Origin: Scilla litardierei
Lineage: Eukaryota > Streptophyta > Magnoliopsida > Asparagales > Asparagaceae
DNA: 64,000 nt
Assembly: GCA_030789695.1 (NCBI GenBank)
Contig: CM061140.1
Location: 83,514,422-83,578,421 of the forward strand
Direction of reading: 5' to 3'
Part shown: piece after piece, positions 12,901 to 26,351 of the stretch
Layout of the letters: each line of letters starts with the position of its first letter
Position numbering within the stretch: position 1 is the stretch's first letter
The notes under the pieces: generated by a model
Seen by the model: only the letters and a program-made list of their open reading frames with translations
What the model was told of the DNA's origin: nothing
The model's database searches: none
Translations under genes and position numbers: made by a program

Positions 12901-15900
12901 CAGTGAATGGGCTGAATTTAACTAGGATGTCTAGTCGGTTCAAGAAGAATTTCCAACCGACTAGATCGTCATCTAGTCGGTTGGTTCTTCTACTTGAACC
13001 AACTAAGATGCAAACGAAGCCGTGAAAAGAAGCGAAAAGCTTCGGGAAAGTTTCTAATGGCTTCTAAGGCAATCCTAGAGACACGATATGAGAGTTATGA
13101 AGATATCTAGGCAAGTACTACTCAAGGCTTAACATTCTACTAAACCGAAGCTAGAAGACAATATAAATACCATGACGAACCGTCTTCAAAGCTTCAATAT
13201 GAAGATTCTGAATCCCTTGATTTCATTAATTCTCCTTGAGCTTCAACGAAGCTTCAGGCACACGATCACGCGATCTGAGGAAGTCATGGGACGTCGCTTG
13301 AGATGAACGAAGTACTTTGGCGACGATCTCCATAATTCTTCAAGGTCTTGAGTCTTTTAGTTGAATGACTTGAAAATCGCCAACGTCATAGTCTTCGAAG
13401 CTTTTGACTCATCCATTCCTTTCTTCTCTTTGGATTGAATCTCCATTCATTTGTTGATGCCATTGGCTTGAGGTTTGAGGTAGCCTTTGAGTTCTTCAAG
13501 CCAATGCTTCACTTTTGTTGATCTACCAAGTTCTCCACTTGAATCAACACGTGTAGTCACTTTTGATCTTCTTGAATCTAATTGGTGACTTTTTAGCTAA
13601 CTGCAATCCCAAGAGTTAGTCACAATGATTTGGGTTTGATCATCATCAAAATCAAGGTGGAGAGTCCAATACTCAACAAGCATCTCCTCGTCTATTAAAG
13701 ACAGTCGGCCATATTATCGGAACTGTTGCACTCATCCATCCTGCCTGGGTTCTTCCCGTATAGTCTGGAGCAACTCTCGCAACGCCTGGTCTGAAATCTG
13801 ATGCACGGTGTTCGATCCAGAGTTGTTGCCCGTCCCTGATCCTGAAGGGTTCATAGCCATATTCGGTCCATTAGACGATCTACGTCTTTTGCGTATGAAA
13901 ACTTTTATACACATGTATCCACAAGGCAAAGTTGAGTCAATCGAGCATCGTACTTTTCGCCTACTCTACACTGTTTATGAGGTGTTTGTGCTGATCTACA
14001 TGTGCCACCACTTGTAACGCCCCGCTCCCTTGGTGTCGCCACAATTGAAATAAGTGTGTGCATGTCCCATATGCACCAGTGAAGTCAATGTGGAGCAGTG
14101 CAAAAAATAAGGAAATACTCATAACAAAGTAGGTAAGAACAATTAAAACTACACTACTGCTGAAACGTAAATAGAGCACTCATTTGTCGTTGGCTCAAGT
14201 CTCAAAAAGTCCTGGAAGTCTGACTCCTCGTGCTCAAGCGTCTCCGTATGATCCTGTGCATCGTACCTAGTGGACAACAGAGGTCGCACCATGCTCAATA
14301 GAGTAGACAATATCTAAACAAGAGATAAAAAAGTAAGTGTGCACAAAAAGAAGATAGGACAGCCACTGATATAATAGTACTGAACAAAGAAGTAACATGC
14401 TATAATAATTAAATGTCCACAACTACTGTAAGATGGTACTCACTAAAGTGAACCAATCCTAGGCCGTGACTTATGAAGGGGAGCACAGTGTGCAACTGGG
14501 AGCTACCTGGACCGCAAGGGTTGACGTGCGTTTATATTTCATATATTCACGCACGTTTTCTTTTGTGTTTTTCTGTTATTTTCCGCCGTCTCGTATCCGT
14601 TTTCTCGTATTTTCTTGTTTTCTTTCACTTCTCCGTGTTTTTATGTGTTTGCAGGAGTTTTCCAGCGTAGGGGACATATAACGACGATATCATAAGTCCC
14701 TAGAGCAACGGGAGGAGTCACGCCTGATCCAGGGGGTCAAACGACAAAGATCTCCATCTTTCAGCCCCCCACCCGATCGGTTGGATACGCCAACCGATCG
14801 GGTGATGCACGCGTGCACGACCCAGACAGCCGCTGAAGCAACGAGAGTGTCAACCGACCGGGTCGGAGACCGGTTCAGCCCGACTGTTCTCTCTGGAAAA
14901 TTGGAGCTGAAATCCAACCGATCGGATGATCTTCACCCGATCGGTTCATCTGTACCCGTTTCCTCGAAGAGATGACCCGGAGAGCTCACCCGACCGCCAG
15001 CAGACCGTGCCAAAACGTCCGAAGTTTATGTCTTTTTGGGCGACAATTCCAACCGATCGGTTGATTTATTAACCGATCGGTTCACCCGACGACGCCAAGA
15101 TCCAAACGGCTAGAAGCTTCCGCCAACCGACCGTGTCGCCTGACCGGGTGAAGTCCTGAAGATCGCTGTCGAAGTTCGCAGCATGTCACCCGATCGGGTG
15201 ATTCTTCACCCGATCGGGTGATCTCGTTTTCTATATATAGAAGCCCTAGGTTTTCAGAAACGAGAGAGTTGTAATTTTTTACTGTTTTTCTCTCTTGTGA
15301 CGGCTGTAATTTCTTTGGTATTTGTAAGTGTTCTGATCTTAACCAAACTTTGATATTATCTTAATTGCATTACTACTACCGCATTTCTATTGCCCGATTA
15401 TGTTTTTAACGGTTGATTTTCATTTAGATTGCTTTTTAGCAAATATGTGTGAGTAGTTCCCAAATCTGGGATTTTGGTGGAAACCCCTTCGTGGGTTCTC
15501 CCTAATGCGTCCATAGGACTAGGAAATCGATAGGGATTGGGAATCTATCGGTTATGCGGGGTGTTTCATTGTCATCGGCGGGAAAAAGACCGCCTTTGAC
15601 TGTTGGGCCAAGGTGGAATAAACTTGGCGGTTGACTCCCTAGCCATAGCTCACGCCCTTAGCGTAGACGTCGAATCCTAGCGCGCCAGAGCGGCATGATG
15701 AGATGTTGGCAGTTATCGTTGCGAGCTTAGTGCTCCCGGAGTCGGTCAGTGTTAATGGACATGGGAATGCCCACTGACCGAAACCGGAAAGTCCGGCGTA
15801 TCATCCTGGGCACCGACCGGAATATCGGGCCCATGGGACGCTTGTATCACTTATAGAGGCAACGTCTCACCATTAGACCCCAATTCCGATCGTTATCCTA

Positions 15901-18900
15901 TCCGTCGGCCGTGTTAGCGAGAATCACATGATAGGGTGGAAACCGAAGTTCAGGGTTTCCCTTTATATTGTGTATCCCTCACATTCTATTTCCGTGACAA
16001 CCCATCTACCGATTCGGGCTAGCTCACCCATGGGGTGAATTTGGTCTTTTTTGACACAAGCACAACCACGCCTCCCTGAGTTCGACCTCCAAGCCACATT
16101 ACAACACCGTGCGCTTGCGGTTATAAATATTTAAATCTCACGCCCCCAATCTTATATTGCACACATAAAAAAACGCGCGCAAACGAGGTGGACGTCAAGG
16201 GTGCGACTTCGGACTGAGTTCAAAAGAAGAAAATACCGTACTGTACGAGATGTAATACTGTGACCTGTGACGGGGGCTCCAGGACCCATCAGGATGGTCG
16301 TCCTTGTCTGCCCCTGGACTCAGGACCTGTAAAGGCCCATTGTTTTAAAAGCCCAAGCCTACATCCTATTAATAAATAAACCCCCACCCACTCACACTCT
16401 CTCTCCCCCACTCTCATTTTCACCCACCGAGCCCGTTTCTTTTCCATCTCTCGTTCGAAGCTCTCGCAAGGCGACGACGGCGAAAGATAAGGGTTTCGAA
16501 AACCCGATCGTATCATTCGACGCGTGATTTTCTCGTGATGAGATCCCGACGGTTTTTGGCATCCGATCTTCGCGCGATAAGCCCCATCTCCCCTCTATTT
16601 TATTTAAGATGATCTCTAGGGGGTTTTTTACGCGAAAAATTGTTTTGCTCTTCAAAATTTTCGATTTCTGCTCTAGAATCTTCGGCTTGATCCTAAACTT
16701 TTCGATTTTGGCTTCTGAGTTTCGGATTTTCCTCTTGGGGTTCCAATCTCGCTCCGAGAGGCTTCGATTTTGCTCCTTGGTTTCGGATCTGCTCTTGGTT
16801 CTTTTGGTTCTACTCTGTCGGCTTCGGATCTTTATTGTATTTTTGCAATCTTCGATTTCAGGTAGATTCGAATCCTATTTAAACTTCTAATTATTTATTT
16901 TTTGGATGAAAATGATGATTCATGGATTTTCTTGAGGGGACTACTCCCCGATGAATACTTTTTGGCACCAACCCTAGTTCGCACGGCGCCTTAGCCATTG
17001 TTTGTTTTAGTCCCTTGTGCTAATAATTAATTGTGGTCGGCCGCCGAGGTGGAAGGCTTGGCCGTAGGTTGCTACCATGTTTGCTTGTTTTCGTTTCATT
17101 TTTCCTTGCTATCATACTCCCAATTGCTTGCTTGGGTTTGGATATTGTGGGTTCTGTTTACATGGTGATGTTGGGTCTCTTTACATCAGGTGGGTTCTGT
17201 TGGCGTGGTGTTGCTTGGGTCTGTTTACATCACTTGGGCTATTATTCGCATGTAGTTATAAATTAATGGTTGTAAACTAGTTGCTGCCCTGTTTTGCATA
17301 CTGATATGCCCTTTATACACGCGGTCCAGTTTTCAGTTCGTGTGCCGTTTGGGTCCATGTCTGCATTGCTAAAAATCGGCATTCCTACTCCCATAATTTC
17401 GACATAATCCAATATTTTTCTCCTTTATGCAATCAACTATTCGAGCAACCCCTCTAGGCAGGTAGATCACAACCCATAAAGGTGCCAACATGAATCTGAT
17501 TGATTCATAGAATCTTCTTTATCTTTCCAATTACATTTTCATATATTTTTTCCTTTTCTTGTTACTTCCGCCATTTACATTTCGTCTTTTAACTATGTGC
17601 TTTAAAGTGTTTCGGTAATTGTTGGACTGATTTGATAAATGGATGATTATCTCTGAATGTTAATTGGACAAGCGTATCTAATTGTCAATTCCACAAAATT
17701 ATATGTTTAGGAGTTATACAATGAGATTATACGATATTATTGGTACGCCTGATTTTCTCGCACCAGACATGACAACCTGAACATAGATTTTGCATAACTA
17801 TCTAAATATATAATTTAGAGAACAACTACATGAACAAGATACCTGACACCCTAGAATTAGAACTACACATGACATCACGGGTATGTGGTCACTTATAAAT
17901 TGAGATGGTGCTGGAGTGATTGAAGCCATGTTTATAGCCCCTATCTGGGAGGATTTCCTTTATATGGATCCTGAGTTCTCGGTACAGTTTGACCTTATGT
18001 TCGGCCCGGGATAGGACCCCGCGGTCCAAGGTGGACTTCATGTTGCACATCGTGCCCTCTTATAAGTCACAACACAACAATTCTTTTGGTTAATTGCTTA
18101 TTTCTTATTGTCACTTAAATCATGTCAGGTCAGTAACTTTTCTTTACAATTCTTTGGATATCTTTTAACTTCCTACAAAATAAATCAATTAAATGTTTAA
18201 TATGGTTTGCAATCTACTTTATTAATGGTGGTTCAAATCCATCAGGTAATACTCAGCTTGAAGAGGAGGCTCTGCAGTACGGAGAGTCCGATTTTCCTGT
18301 TGACGACGCGGACTTTTGAGCTTCTGTGTTATCAGGAGAGTGTTTACTTTACCCTTAGTCGTTTTCCTTTCAGTATTGTTTTAGTTTGAGCTGTAGTTTT
18401 CTCTTTTGCCTAGACAATGTAATTCCTTTCAAAGTTTAATAAAATGAGTATTTCCTTTATATTTGTCTTCAATATTTCCTGTTTAAAACTATATTGACTC
18501 CACTGGTACCTGCAAGATCTGCAAATTATTGTGAGTGTGGCGGCTCCCGCTTATGTGGCGTTACAGGACCCTCTGAATGATGGATGTCCCTCATAACCTG
18601 TGGGCTGTAGATCAGGTCCCAGTCACTCCCGTACTCCGTCGATCATAAGTTTCCCGAAACCCGGTGAGTCAAGCAAAAATTGACCTTTTATTAATTTTAG
18701 TGTCGTGCTGTGTGTTAAGTTTAATACTAGCTAAACTACGTAGTCAAGTCACGAGTCAACCTGTCACGAGTCAAGAAAGTCTACTGCCATAGTAACATGT
18801 CACGTCAAGAGTCAACCTCAAGATAGTCCACTGTTGTACATGTAATAACCCATGGATTACACAATTTAATCACAATATTAAACTTCATGGTACTAGCAAG

Positions 18901-21900
18901 CTCAAGAGACGTGATAATGAAACTGGCATGTGATAAAGTAAAGGCATAAATGTTTCTCATGACATGATATTCCAAACTAAAATTATAATATAACACCCAA
19001 CCAAGAAAACGTAGTAATTACTTGATAATGAAAACCCCAAAAGTCAAACCCATGATGGCTCTAGATGCTCTAGGCCATTGGGATCCGACTCCAAGTAACC
19101 TATACTGAAACACCAAACAACAAGCGAGTAAACCAGCCGAGCCCACCAATAATTTAGGGAACCAAGACAACATGGAAGAGAAGCTCCAAACCTAACAATA
19201 AGGAACCCAAAACAGTAAGCAGTAGAAAGCCAACCACAACTCACAACAAGTAAGGAGCTCAAAGTCGCAAGCAAGGGAAACCAACGAACACCATAACATC
19301 AAGAAACCCCAAACACGTAAGTAAGGGAAGTCACCGAACCCAACACAAGCAAAGACGCAACGGGAGCCACGAATAGCAAGGAAGGGACAGACTGTAAGTG
19401 AGAGGAGCCACCACACCTCAAATCCGCGACGGATGAACAGATCCCAAGCGAGGGAAACCACGAACTACAAATCGACGAGCAAGAGAAAGCCACGAACCCA
19501 ACTGAAGCATAGGGAGCACCAAATTCCAGCAAGGAGCCACCAGACTCAACCAGCAAGCATGGGGAGGTCGCCTCCAGAACCGCAGCGAACCAACACCGAC
19601 GGTAAGAAGACATATGTGGTGGCAAGGGGAGCTGCCGAACTCAACTCAAGCAAAGAGGGGCCATCCAAAACCCTAAACAGCAAGAAAACCCCAACCAACA
19701 AGTAAGGGTGAGGAGAGGGTTTATAGCAAGGTTTGAGGTTTCGGCCGATACCCATGCGTATCACCCGTATCGTATCGGTATCGGTGGGTAACGATACCGA
19801 AACTAGAGGTTAGTTTCGGTATCGGCCGATACTGAATGGTACCGTTCAGTTTCTGCCGATACCGGCCGATACTAGCCGATACCGTTCAGTTTCGGCCGAA
19901 ACAGACAGATACCGTTCAATATCAGACGAAGACGAAGGAAGAAGAATGTGTAATTAAACAAAAATTCTCTAAAAAACCCAAAAAATTTCGTGACCCAAGA
20001 TGTTACAAAGAAAGCTCGGTTAAAAGAGAGGAGAAACCCATAGGGGTTCGACTTGAAAATGTTGAAGAATTAGGCGAAGAAGAGGCAAAACCAAGAACAA
20101 ATCGCTGAAAAAAAGAAGAAAAAGGAAAAAAGGAAGATGAAAAAATTGAACTCACCGCATCGCGTCGTCGCCTCGCCGAACCCGCCTCCTGCCTCGTCGA
20201 ACACGCCTCTTGTCTCGCGCCCCACCTCGACCATCTAGCGTGAGAGAGACAGAGAGCGAAGAGAGAGAAAGAGTGGCCCGAGTCGCCTTTCAGGAGAGGC
20301 TGCGTTTTTTAAAAGGCAAACTTGTAAATAAGTGATATGTGCGTAGAGTGAAACAGTCGATGCACATAGCAAGCGGATTTTTTGTGGCAACCCTGTAAAT
20401 AAGTGGTATGTGCGCAAAACAAAATGGTGGGTGCGCAAAGCAATGCCCATCGATTTTTTAGCAAACTTGTAAATAAGTGGTTTGTGCGCAAGGTAAAACG
20501 GTGGGTGCGCAAGGTAAGCTTTATGATCTATTCATTTTTCTAATATTTAGTATTTAAGTACCAAACTTTAGGTATTTAGTATTTGATATGATTGCGAACT
20601 CAAATTTAGTTTATCTATTTAGTATGTAGTATTTGATAGTATATGACTAATATTTTAGTTTGTTAAGTATTTAATAGTATTTGATAGATTTAGATTTAAG
20701 AATATCCAAAATCATCACTATGTCTATATATTATATACATATTTAAAGTATCATCGAAACCGATACCGATACCCGAAACGAAACTGTCGAAACTGGCGAT
20801 ACGGACGAAACCGAAACTTGCTTCCGAAACCGCCGAAACGGACGATACCGAAACCGAAACCTAAATTTTGGAAAGAACGATACCGAGACCGAAACCGAGA
20901 CCTAAAACCTTGGTTTATAGCAAGGTTTGAGGTTTCGGCAGATACCCATGCGTAACGCCCGTATCGTATCGGTATCGGTGGGTAACGATATCGAAACTAG
21001 AGATTAGTTTCGGTATCGGCCGATACTGAATGGTACCGTTCAGTTTCGGTCGATACCGGTCGATACTGACCGATACCGTTCAGTTTCGGCCGAAACAGAC
21101 CGATACCGTTCAATATTAGACGAAGACGAAGGAAGAAGAATGTGTAATTAAACAAAAATTCTCTTAAAAACCCAAAAAATTTCGTGAATCAAGATGTTAC
21201 AAAGAAAGCTCGGTTAAAGAGAGGAGAAAACCCTAGGGGTTCGACTTGAAAATGATGAAGAATTAGACGAAGAAGAAGCAAAACCAAGAACAAATCGCTG
21301 AAAAAAGAAGAAAAAGGAAAAAAGGAAGATGAAAAATTGAACTCACCGCATCGTGTCGTCGCCTCGCCGAACCCGCCTCCTGCCTCGTCGAACACGCCTC
21401 TTGCCTCGCGCCCCACCTCGACCATCTAGCGTGAGAGAGACGGAGAGCAAAGAGAGAGAAAGAGAGGCCCGAGTCGCCTTTCAGGAGAGGCTGCGTTTTT
21501 TAAAAGGCAAACTTGTAAATAAGTGAAATGTGCGTAGAGTAAAACAGTCGATGCACATAGCAAGCAGATTTTTTGTGGCAACCCTGTAAATAAGTGGTAT
21601 GTGCGCAAAACAAAATGGTGGGTGCGCAAAGCAATGCCCATCGATTTTTTTGGCAAACTTGTAAATAAGTGGTTTGTGCGCAAGGTAAAACGGTGGGTGC
21701 GCAAGGTAAGCTGTATGATCTATTCATTTTTCTAATATTTAGTATTTAAGTACCAAACTTTAGGTATTTAGTATTTGATATGATTGCTAACTCAAATTTA
21801 GTTTATCTATTTAGTATGTAGTATTTGATAGTATATGATTAATATTTTAGTTTGTTAAGTATTTAATAGTATTTGATAGGTTTAGATTTAAGAATATCCA

Positions 21901-24900
21901 AAACCATCACTATGTCTATATATTATATACATATTTAAAGTATCTCCGAAACCGATACCGATACCCGAAACGAAACTGTCGAAACTGGCGATACAGACGA
22001 AACCGAAACTTGCTTCCGAAACCGCCGAAACGGGCGATACCGATACCGAAACCTAAATTTTGGAAAGGACGATACCGAGACCGAAACCGAGACCTAAAAC
22101 CTTGGTTTATAGGGGGGTTAGAGGAGAGGACAATAGAGAAGGGATGGGGTGCGGCGTTCTCGCCGCGTAGCTGTCGCTCAGGGGAAAGGACGGAAGGGTG
22201 CATGGGGTGCAGCGCGTCGAGGAGAGGGGCTCGATTGCCTCGTGTCGAAGCCTTAGAAGCTTTCCGCCGTTGTCACAAGCGTGCGAAAGAGGGAAGACGC
22301 GATCGGGGGCCCTCATGGGCTTGCGGGTGTTCGCTGCGAGCGTGTGAGTGAAGGGGAACTGCGTCGAGCCCTTAAGGCTTCTCGTCAAGTGAAATGGGGG
22401 GGAGGGGCACTGAGCGAAACGAAGCCCATAACTGGGCTTGGGCCTGCTGAGTGGACCGAGGAGAAAACAAAACGAAAAAAAGAAAAAGAAAGAGAAAAGA
22501 GAGGGGGCTGTTACATATTCCCTCCACCTCCTCCTTCCTTCCCTTTCTATTGCTAATTGAGGATGGAAAAAACACCCATTGAATTGTAGTTTTCAGTGGG
22601 TACTACTCTGGTGATGGAGATATGTACGGTGGGAAGAGAGGACAAGAAGGCTTAGGAATCACCGTGGGCTTATCAAATACAATTGATCACATGGCCTCCT
22701 TAAAAGGATATAGCTTTATTAATCATCTACAAGATGGAGTGAGAAGCACTTCTTGTTGTGCTATCTTGTTGTGCTATCCTCTCACCAGTTCGTACATCAA
22801 ACCTAAGTTGGGGAAACGATGCTGGAAGAGTGTAGAAGAAAATTTAGGAAAAAGCAGGAACAGAAGAAAAATCCAGAAGAAAGGAGAGAACCTAATAGAA
22901 TGTTGAGAAGTTAAACGTCTGATATCATTGTTCTAATTTTAAGGTGGTCTGTGTGTTTGAGCCTTTTCTGGGGGCTTTTGATGGTAAAGTAATTGTGTTA
23001 ATGTAGAAAAATTGCAATAAATACCATCTCCAATAGTAGAAATGAACAAAAGAAGCAATTATGTAAAATTATAATAGTACAAAATGGTTATTATTCCTAC
23101 TCAGAGAGGAGGTCTCAATTTTATGGGGCAGCCACATGCTTAGCCATATCATCAATCTTTAATTGCAATGCAAAGTTAGCTGACTAATGGCATTATATCC
23201 ATCATATCTGTCGTTACATCCTTATAATCTGTGTGACGGATAGAAATGTGTGGCGGCCTGGTATATGTTATATGTTTCATTCTCTGTGACTGAGAGAAAT
23301 TTTTGGCCACCCAATATATGTTATATGTTAAGTGCAACATTTGAATATTATTGAAGACAACATACGTTCTTTTGCTATTCAGAACTCTCGGAAGAAATAT
23401 TTTTTGATGTTGTATGCTCTTACTGAGCTGTTTTTTACTTGTAAAGGAGTAAGCAATGTTGTCTCGGCATCAGAGCTATATGGGAATGTCTATTATTTCT
23501 TTGTTTGTTTCTTTCCAATTTTCACAAAGGTTTGATGTATTGCAAATTATTTTCCCATTAATAGCTAGATACAAGCTTCTTGAATTTAGCATAAGTTTTC
23601 AACATGTGTGCTCTACTTCTATTTGAATTCAGAGCGCTCTATGAATGAGAAATTGAAAAGCTTGGACTCACTCCAGAAGAATGCATTTGATGGGAGTAGA
23701 AAAGATATAAATTCGGCTATTGACAAAATATGTGAGTTTACAGGTAAGTAATTTTTGCTCCTTGAGATAAAACTTGAGCAGTTTGACTAGTACCAAATTT
23801 GGCATATCATTTTTGCGCTGCAGGAACAAAGATCATTTTTTGGGACTTAAGGGAACCATTTTTAGACAATCTATACAAACACAGTGTATCTCAGACTAGG
23901 TTGGAATCTCTTATTGAAGAACTTGATGTGGTAAGCTGTTTTTATGCGTTATTGACTAAGAAAATTTTACATTAGAAGAGACCAAGACTGATACTTATAA
24001 AACCTCTCTTCTAATTCTACTCTTTCTATATATTTCCCTTATGTTGGGTAAGCAGTTATTTAGATATATTAACTTGCCTGATACCTCCCATGTCTAAATT
24101 TTGGTGGTTAACATCATTCACAGTTTTCCAAGGCTTTTTGGGTATGAAGTCTAATATATTTGAGCAATAAACAGTTGAAGTGTAAGTTACTCTACTAACA
24201 ATAGTCTTTTCGATTTTGGTTTTTGCTCACAAACCAGGATGGCAAAAGTCAGGAAGGTTCCTTTAATATTTACCCTAACACAAAAAGCTCAGAAATTGCC
24301 AGCCTAGATGTTAAAAAATGTAGCGTAACAAAGAAAAGACAAAATTACCTTCTACTTCTAGTTGCTTACCAAAGAAGACTGATGTGTTAGCATGCTGTTG
24401 ATGATGAATGAAGTTGGAAGCACATGAAGTAATCTCATTGTGTAGCTTGTAATTTTAAGGGTCCATCTGTGTTTTCACCCACCTGCACATGCATGATTGT
24501 GTCTATTACATCCCGAAACAGATATCAAATAATTCCCTTATTTTCCCTTGTCCTTTTTACCTTTGATCTAGTTGTAAGCATGGAGTCTCTGATATTGGAG
24601 TTGTATGCAGGTTTTAAATCAACTTTGTGATATCATTGTTGAGCCTCTCAGGGATCGCATAGTGACAGGGCTTCTTCAATCTTCCTTGGTAAGGAACCGT
24701 GCAGGTTTTCAAAGTATAATATTACTTTTTATGCACCATTATTTAGTAATTCTTTTTATAGGATGGCCTACTTCGGGTGATACTTAATGGGGGTTCATCA
24801 CGTATCTTCTTCCCAAGTGATGCTAAGCTACTTGAAGATGATCTTGAAAATTTAAAGGTATTTTAATGAGACTTTTTAAATGCTGAATGCATACTTGCAG

Positions 24901-26308
24901 TTGCCACCTGTTCCTAAATTTATGTTAGCTTTATCTTTGCATAATTAGTTCTGCATCAAACATATCATGTTAATTAGTAATTCATATTATCCACAAAAAT
25001 TTTTATTGCTTCAATGATTTTCTGTGTTAATGCTCATACAGTTACTAAGCTGGTTAATTTTCCCAATCTACAAATGTGTTAGATCTACTAGCTTTTTTGT
25101 ATGTGTAAGTGCATGTGCAGTTAAAATGAAAATGTATAAATTTCAACGAAGTGAAAATATTAAGCAATAAAAGAATAATATTTATAGCATTTTACAAACT
25201 TAGCTTTATAAAAACAAATATAAAATCAAAAGTCATGAATTTCAATTATGGACTTGTTCCTGCTAAATGTAAATCTATAGATGGCTAAAAACATGCTTTT
25301 ATTTATTTATTTATTAGGTAAAAATTTGGTGTTTTCGTAAGTGTTCAAATTTGAATAGATGTTTTAAATTAATTTGATGTGTAATGTTAAATGTAATTTC
25401 TGATTTTTAGGCATAACACACCACTTAATATCTGTATATAATTAGATACATACATGTGTAAATTTTTGTGGAAGAAGAATGAAGTAAAAAACACATGGCA
25501 AAACTGTAATGAGATTTGAAGTGGGTCATTTTGCCTTGATGAACATCCACTGCTCATGCGAGTTATTTGTGAGGATTCAAGGTAATCAGTTGTTACAGCG
25601 GGCCTCACTTCAAAATTCAACCAACGCATATTGTCGTTTTTTTCTTTCTAATTCTTGTTTTTATATCTTCTCTTTTAGCAGCCAGTTATTCAGGGAGCCT
25701 GCTTGTATAAAGCCAGACATCTATTTTCCAAAATGAAAAATGCAATATTCATGTATAATACAAAAGGATAATTCAAGATGAAGGACTACAGTTGAGCAAC
25801 GACGGTCTTAAAAAAATGCTGATAATAAAGTATATTTTTGCAGGACTTTTTTATATCTGGCGGGGATGGATTACCTCGAGGAACCGTTGAAAACTTGGTG
25901 GCGCGTGTGCGCCCAGTTATAAATTTAATCAGCTTGGAGGTATGCTGTCTTGTTTCCTTTTTATTCAAAAAAGCAGTTGAAGCAACCAGAAAGGACATGA
26001 TTCTGCAAGTATAATCACTGATAAAAATATTCCATTGAATGGCAGAGGATATTTGATGTCTGCCTCTAATTTGTTGTGATTGGCTGGGACCATTATCTTT
26101 TTCGTGTTCCACGCTTTTTCTTCTTCTTTTTCTCTCTACAATTACCTGAGCTCATGCATGCCATGATAGTGTTTTATGGTATACCATAGATAATGATCTT
26201 TTGAAAATTCTAATGAATATAAGAAATTTAAGGATCATCATAGGATTTTCGGCCTCTGACTAGTTATCACCATGAACCCAAGCCAGCAGGGGCGGACCCA
26301 AGCAGGAG

Positions 26309-26351
<43 letters not shown>

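Larger units (their letters stand above)
5995..13678 (-). mobile_element. Element A: gag-only Ty1/copia retrotransposon (TR-GAG type)
   Basis: LTRs 5995-7875 and 11470-13678, flanked by AGCAT (5990-5994 and 13679-13683). A primer-binding site matching the 3' end of initiator-Met tRNA lies at 11456-11467 on the minus strand. One gag reading frame (11443-9761) is the only coding content; 7876-9760 holds no integrase, RT or RNase H, only AT-rich DNA and a hAT-like insertion. The element therefore resembles the non-autonomous gag-carrying LTR elements of plants that depend on another element's enzymes. It interrupts the gag of E1. Confidence 0.87.
11470..13678 (-). repeat. A 5' LTR (right copy)
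   Basis: 2209 bp, ending ACTCAACA next to the AGCAT duplication. TATA box on minus at 12293-12301; palindromic units at 12360-13020; hairpin array at about 11640-11935, matching the left LTR. Confidence 0.87.
14522..16197 (+). mobile_element. Solo LTR F (Athila-like organisation)
   Basis: TGACGTGCG to TGGACGTCA, flanked by AGGGT (14517-14521 and 16198-16202); 1676 bp, no coding region. From left to right: a cluster of CCGATCGG palindromes (14765-15225), a TATA box TATATATA (15232-15239), then a series of stem-loops (15458-16050). The orientation follows from the TATA box. The family is inferred only from resemblance in layout to H. Confidence 0.82.
2230..22515 (-). mobile_element. Element E1: gag-only Ty3 (Tekay/Del-like) retrotransposon with nested insertions
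   Basis: Left LTR 2230-4914 and right LTR 14013-22515 begin TGTAACGCCCCGCTCC and end GTTACA. The element is flanked by the 5-bp duplication TATTC (2225-2229 and 22516-22520), which proves one insertion. On the minus strand the segment next to the left LTR reads GAGGATGAAATTTTTCTAAG followed by GTGTGTAGAA, resembling the pol-end/polypurine sequence of Tekay/Del chromoviruses, so the element runs right to left. The internal part (4915-14012) holds only gag pieces and copia element A; no protease, RT, RNase H or integrase is present. The expected initiator-Met primer site next to the right LTR is not convincing. Nested inside: A, F, G and two hAT-like copies. Confidence 0.85.
14013..22515 (-). 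repeat. E1 5' LTR (right copy) with four nested insertions
   Basis: LTR sequence colinear with 2230-4914 is present at 14013-14521, 16203-16327, 18571-19726 and 22113-22515. The gaps are solo LTR F, solo LTR G and two hAT-like elements, each with exact duplications. It ends GGGCTGTTACA next to TATTC. Confidence 0.85.
962..23632 (+). other. 22.7-kb intron inflated by nested retrotransposons
   Basis: The donor is GTATGT at 962 and the acceptor TTGAATTCAG ends at 23632. Splicing restores the frame: the split codon joins to give NIKRSMNEK, matching the Arabidopsis order VIRKSMVEK. About 20.3 kb of the intron is one Ty3 element with its own nested insertions; the remaining host intron is only about 2.4 kb (962-2229 and 22516-23632). 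Confidence 0.87.
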
